Shown here piece by piece: positions 62,227 through 64,000 of a stretch of 64,000 nucleotides of DNA (within the stretch, counting starts at the first letter, position 1; every line of letters begins with the position of its first letter). Origin of the DNA: Paraburkholderia ferrariae NBRC 106233. GTDB lineage: Bacteria; Pseudomonadota; Gammaproteobacteria; Burkholderiales; Burkholderiaceae. The notes under the pieces were generated by a model, which worked only from the letters and a program-made list of their open reading frames with translations, was not told the DNA's origin and made no database searches. Both the position numbers and the translations under genes were made by a program. The stretch covers positions 109,569-173,568 of the forward strand of contig NZ_BAYB01000024.1 of NCBI RefSeq assembly GCF_000685035.1, given 5' to 3'.

Positions 62227-63894
62227 ATGGAAATCTTCTTCACTGTTCTCATTCTGCTCCTGGCCGTGGCGCTTTCGGGTGTCGTCATGCGTCTTTTGCC
62301 CGTGAAAGTGCCGCTGCCGCTCGTGCAGATCGGCATTGGCGCGCTGCTCACCTTTCCGCGCGTGAATCCGCACGTCACGTTCGACCCCGACATCTTCATG
62401 GCGCTCTTCATTCCGCCCCTGCTGTTCGCCGACGGCTGGCGCATCCCCAAGCGCGAGTTCTTCATGCAGCGCCGCGCGATCCTCATGCTCGCGCTCGGTC
62501 TCGTGCTGATCACCGTGGTGGCCGTGGGCTACTTCGTGCACTGGCTCGTGCCGGCCGTCTCGCTGCCCGTGGCGTTCGCGCTCGCCGCCGTGCTTTCGCC
62601 CACCGATGCCGTGGCGCTTTCGGCCATCGCCGGCAAGGACCGGCTGCCCGCGCAGCTCATGCACATTCTGGAAGGCGAAGCGCTGATGAACGACGCCTCG
62701 GGCCTCGTCGCCCTCAAGTTCGCCGTGGCGGCCGCGCTCACCGGCTATTTCTCGTTGCGCGCAGCCGCGCTCAGCTTCGTGGCGATCGCGGCGGGCGGCC
62801 TTGCTGTTGGCGCGGCGATCGGCTGGATCTGCAGCTACATGTCGGCGCGCTTTCTCAACGTGACCGACGACGGCGACCCCGCACCCGGCGTGGTGATGAC
62901 CATGCTGATCCCGTTCGCGGCCTATCTCTTCGCCGAGCACCTGGAATGTTCAGGAGTGCTTTCCGCCGTGGCCGCGGGGATGATGATGAACTACACGAGC
63001 GTCGCGCACCTGGGGCCGGTTTCGGCGCGCGTGCGCGCGGCGAGCACCTGGACCATGATCGAGTTCGTCTTCAACGGCATGGTGTTCACGCTGCTCGGCC
63101 TGCAGTTTCCCGGCATTCTCGGCAAGGCGCTGCTCGACGCGCATCACGCGGGCAACGCGCAGATGGCGCGGCTGATCGGCTATATCGGCGCGGTGCTCGC
63201 TGCGCTCTACGCCATGCGCTTTGCGTGGGTCTGGCTGCTGCGCTGGGTGGCGAGCCGAAATGCCGCCCGCCAGGGCGTGGCGAACGCCGTGCCGGGGCTG
63301 CGCACCGTCGCGATCACCACGGTGGCGGGGGTGCGCGGTGCGGTCACGCTGGCGGGCGTGCTCTCGCTGCCGGTGGCGCTCGCCGACGGCAGCGCGCTGC
63401 CCGGGCGCGACACGGCGATCTTCATCGCGACCGGCGTGATCCTGGCCTCGCTGCTGGTGGCGATCGTGGGCTTGCCCGCGCTGTTGCGCGGCGCGGGCCG
63501 CTCGGGCGTTCCGGCGCATCTGGCCGAAGAACGCGCGGCGCGCACGCAGGCCGCGCAGGCGGCGATACGCGCGGTCGATGCGCTGCACGACGAGGTGAGC
63601 GAGAACCTGGACGAATCGGAGGCCGCCTATGCGGCAGATACGACGGCGCGGGTGATGGACACCTACCGGCGGCGCCTCGCGACACTCGACAGCAACAGCG
63701 ACCGCAGCAATCACGCGCGCCGGGCCGAGGCGCTGGAGATACGCATGCGCCTTGCCGCCATGCGTGCGGAACGGGCCACGCTGCTTGCGCTGCGGAACCA
63801 GCACAAGATCAACGATGAAACGATGTCGAAGCTGGTGCGTGAGGTGGATCTTTCCGAAACGGCGATGACTAGCCGGAAGCGGGGGCGGGGGTAG
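62227..63894 (+). CDS. Na+/H+ antiporter, CPA1/NhaP type
   Basis: A 555-residue inner-membrane protein with about 12 helices: MEIFFTVLILLLAVALSG, the LFIPPLLFADGWRI turn, ALAAVLSPTDAVALSAIAG (the conserved SPTDAVAL), EGEALMNDASGLVALKFA with its ND pair, and VRGAVTLAGVLSLP. A hydrophilic C-terminal 90 residues is helical and charged. It exchanges Na+ (or K+) for protons. There is no good ribosome site before ATG 62227, and a TTG 13 codons upstream (62188) is in frame and open. Confidence 0.9.
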   Translation: MEIFFTVLILLLAVALSGVVMRLLPVKVPLPLVQIGIGALLTFPRVNPHVTFDPDIFMALFIPPLLFADGWRIPKREFFMQRRAILMLALGLVLITVVAVGYFVHWLVPAVSLPVAFALAAVLSPTDAVALSAIAGKDRLPAQLMHILEGEALMNDASGLVALKFAVAAALTGYFSLRAAALSFVAIAAGGLAVGAAIGWICSYMSARFLNVTDDGDPAPGVVMTMLIPFAAYLFAEHLECSGVLSAVAAGMMMNYTSVAHLGPVSARVRAASTWTMIEFVFNGMVFTLLGLQFPGILGKALLDAHHAGNAQMARLIGYIGAVLAALYAMRFAWVWLLRWVASRNAARQGVANAVPGLRTVAITTVAGVRGAVTLAGVLSLPVALADGSALPGRDTAIFIATGVILASLLVAIVGLPALLRGAGRSGVPAHLAEERAARTQAAQAAIRAVDALHDEVSENLDESEAAYAADTTARVMDTYRRRLATLDSNSDRSNHARRAEALEIRMRLAAMRAERATLLALRNQHKINDETMSKLVREVDLSETAMTSRKRGRG

Positions 63895-64000
63895 GGAGTT
63901 ATGGGGCGGGTGTTGCCCCGCGCAGACCCTGGCGCGTGGTTTGACGTTTCCTGTGCTTGGGGCTGGGTGGCTTGGCGGTTTTGGGGTTTCTTGTTTTCGT
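63895..64000. other. right edge of the window
   Basis: 106 bases after the antiporter stop. No gene, repeat or terminator that I can support. Confidence 0.5.

Overview
The window is 64 kb of high-GC (roughly two-thirds G+C), densely coding chromosomal DNA. It looks like a member of the Burkholderiaceae (Burkholderia, Paraburkholderia or Caballeronia type; the genus cannot be fixed from here). Pointers are a PhaM-type PHB granule protein, a methionine synthase split into two ORFs, a KirBac1.1-like potassium channel, a Burkholderia-type trimeric porin, and the small DUF3567, DUF1840 and DUF3309 proteins. No tRNA, rRNA, CRISPR array, prophage or insertion sequence was recognised. Codon use looks uniform, so this reads as core chromosome rather than an island.

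Layout. 1-8 kb, mostly minus strand: the 5' end of rfaE2, a di-iron ferritin-like protein, a patatin lipase, PhaM, then a crotonase, a Leu/Ile/Val-type binding protein and an FAH-family hydrolase, with a divergent IclR regulator. 8-16 kb, plus strand: a DUF3108 protein, an alpha/beta hydrolase, DUF3567, and metH as two genes. 16-23 kb: DUF1840 (minus), then argS, an FtsN-like SPOR protein, dsbA, an SDR and a peptide-type binding protein. 23-27 kb: two sugar-transferase-like genes (minus), a small secreted protein and an orphan sulfate-binding protein. 27-33 kb: a fermentation/PHB-type cluster, with DUF3141 (PhaC-like) and fabI leftward and phosphotransacetylase and acetate kinase rightward from a shared control region. 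33-38 kb: a small hydrolase, then a run of six plus-strand genes (ghrA, HMG-CoA lyase, YbaK, DUF1289, MaoC, metallo-beta-lactamase), the last four tightly packed. 38-47 kb: an EamA exporter with divergent Lrp regulator, DUF445, a fluoroacetate-dehalogenase-like protein, nitronate monooxygenase, LysR, a porin and a Gly-rich secreted protein. 47-64 kb: a BASS-family transporter, EAL-CBS-GGDEF, DUF3309, a LacI/mannose isomerase/fructokinase unit, two small proteins, KirBac, a fused 2-oxoacid:ferredoxin oxidoreductase, an EAL protein and an NhaP-type antiporter.

Most notable: (i) the DUF3141-fabI / pta-ackA locus, where DUF3141 carries a PHA-synthase-like Cys-Asp-His set and the shared promoter region holds a PhaR-type CTGC-N3-GCAG site; (ii) a dehalogenase-like protein with Asn where the catalytic Asp should be; (iii) several genes whose stop codon lies inside a short direct repeat; (iv) well-formed palindromic operator candidates at the LacI, Lrp/EamA, nitronate monooxygenase and antiporter genes. 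Functions are assigned from motifs and family memory only; no database search was possible.
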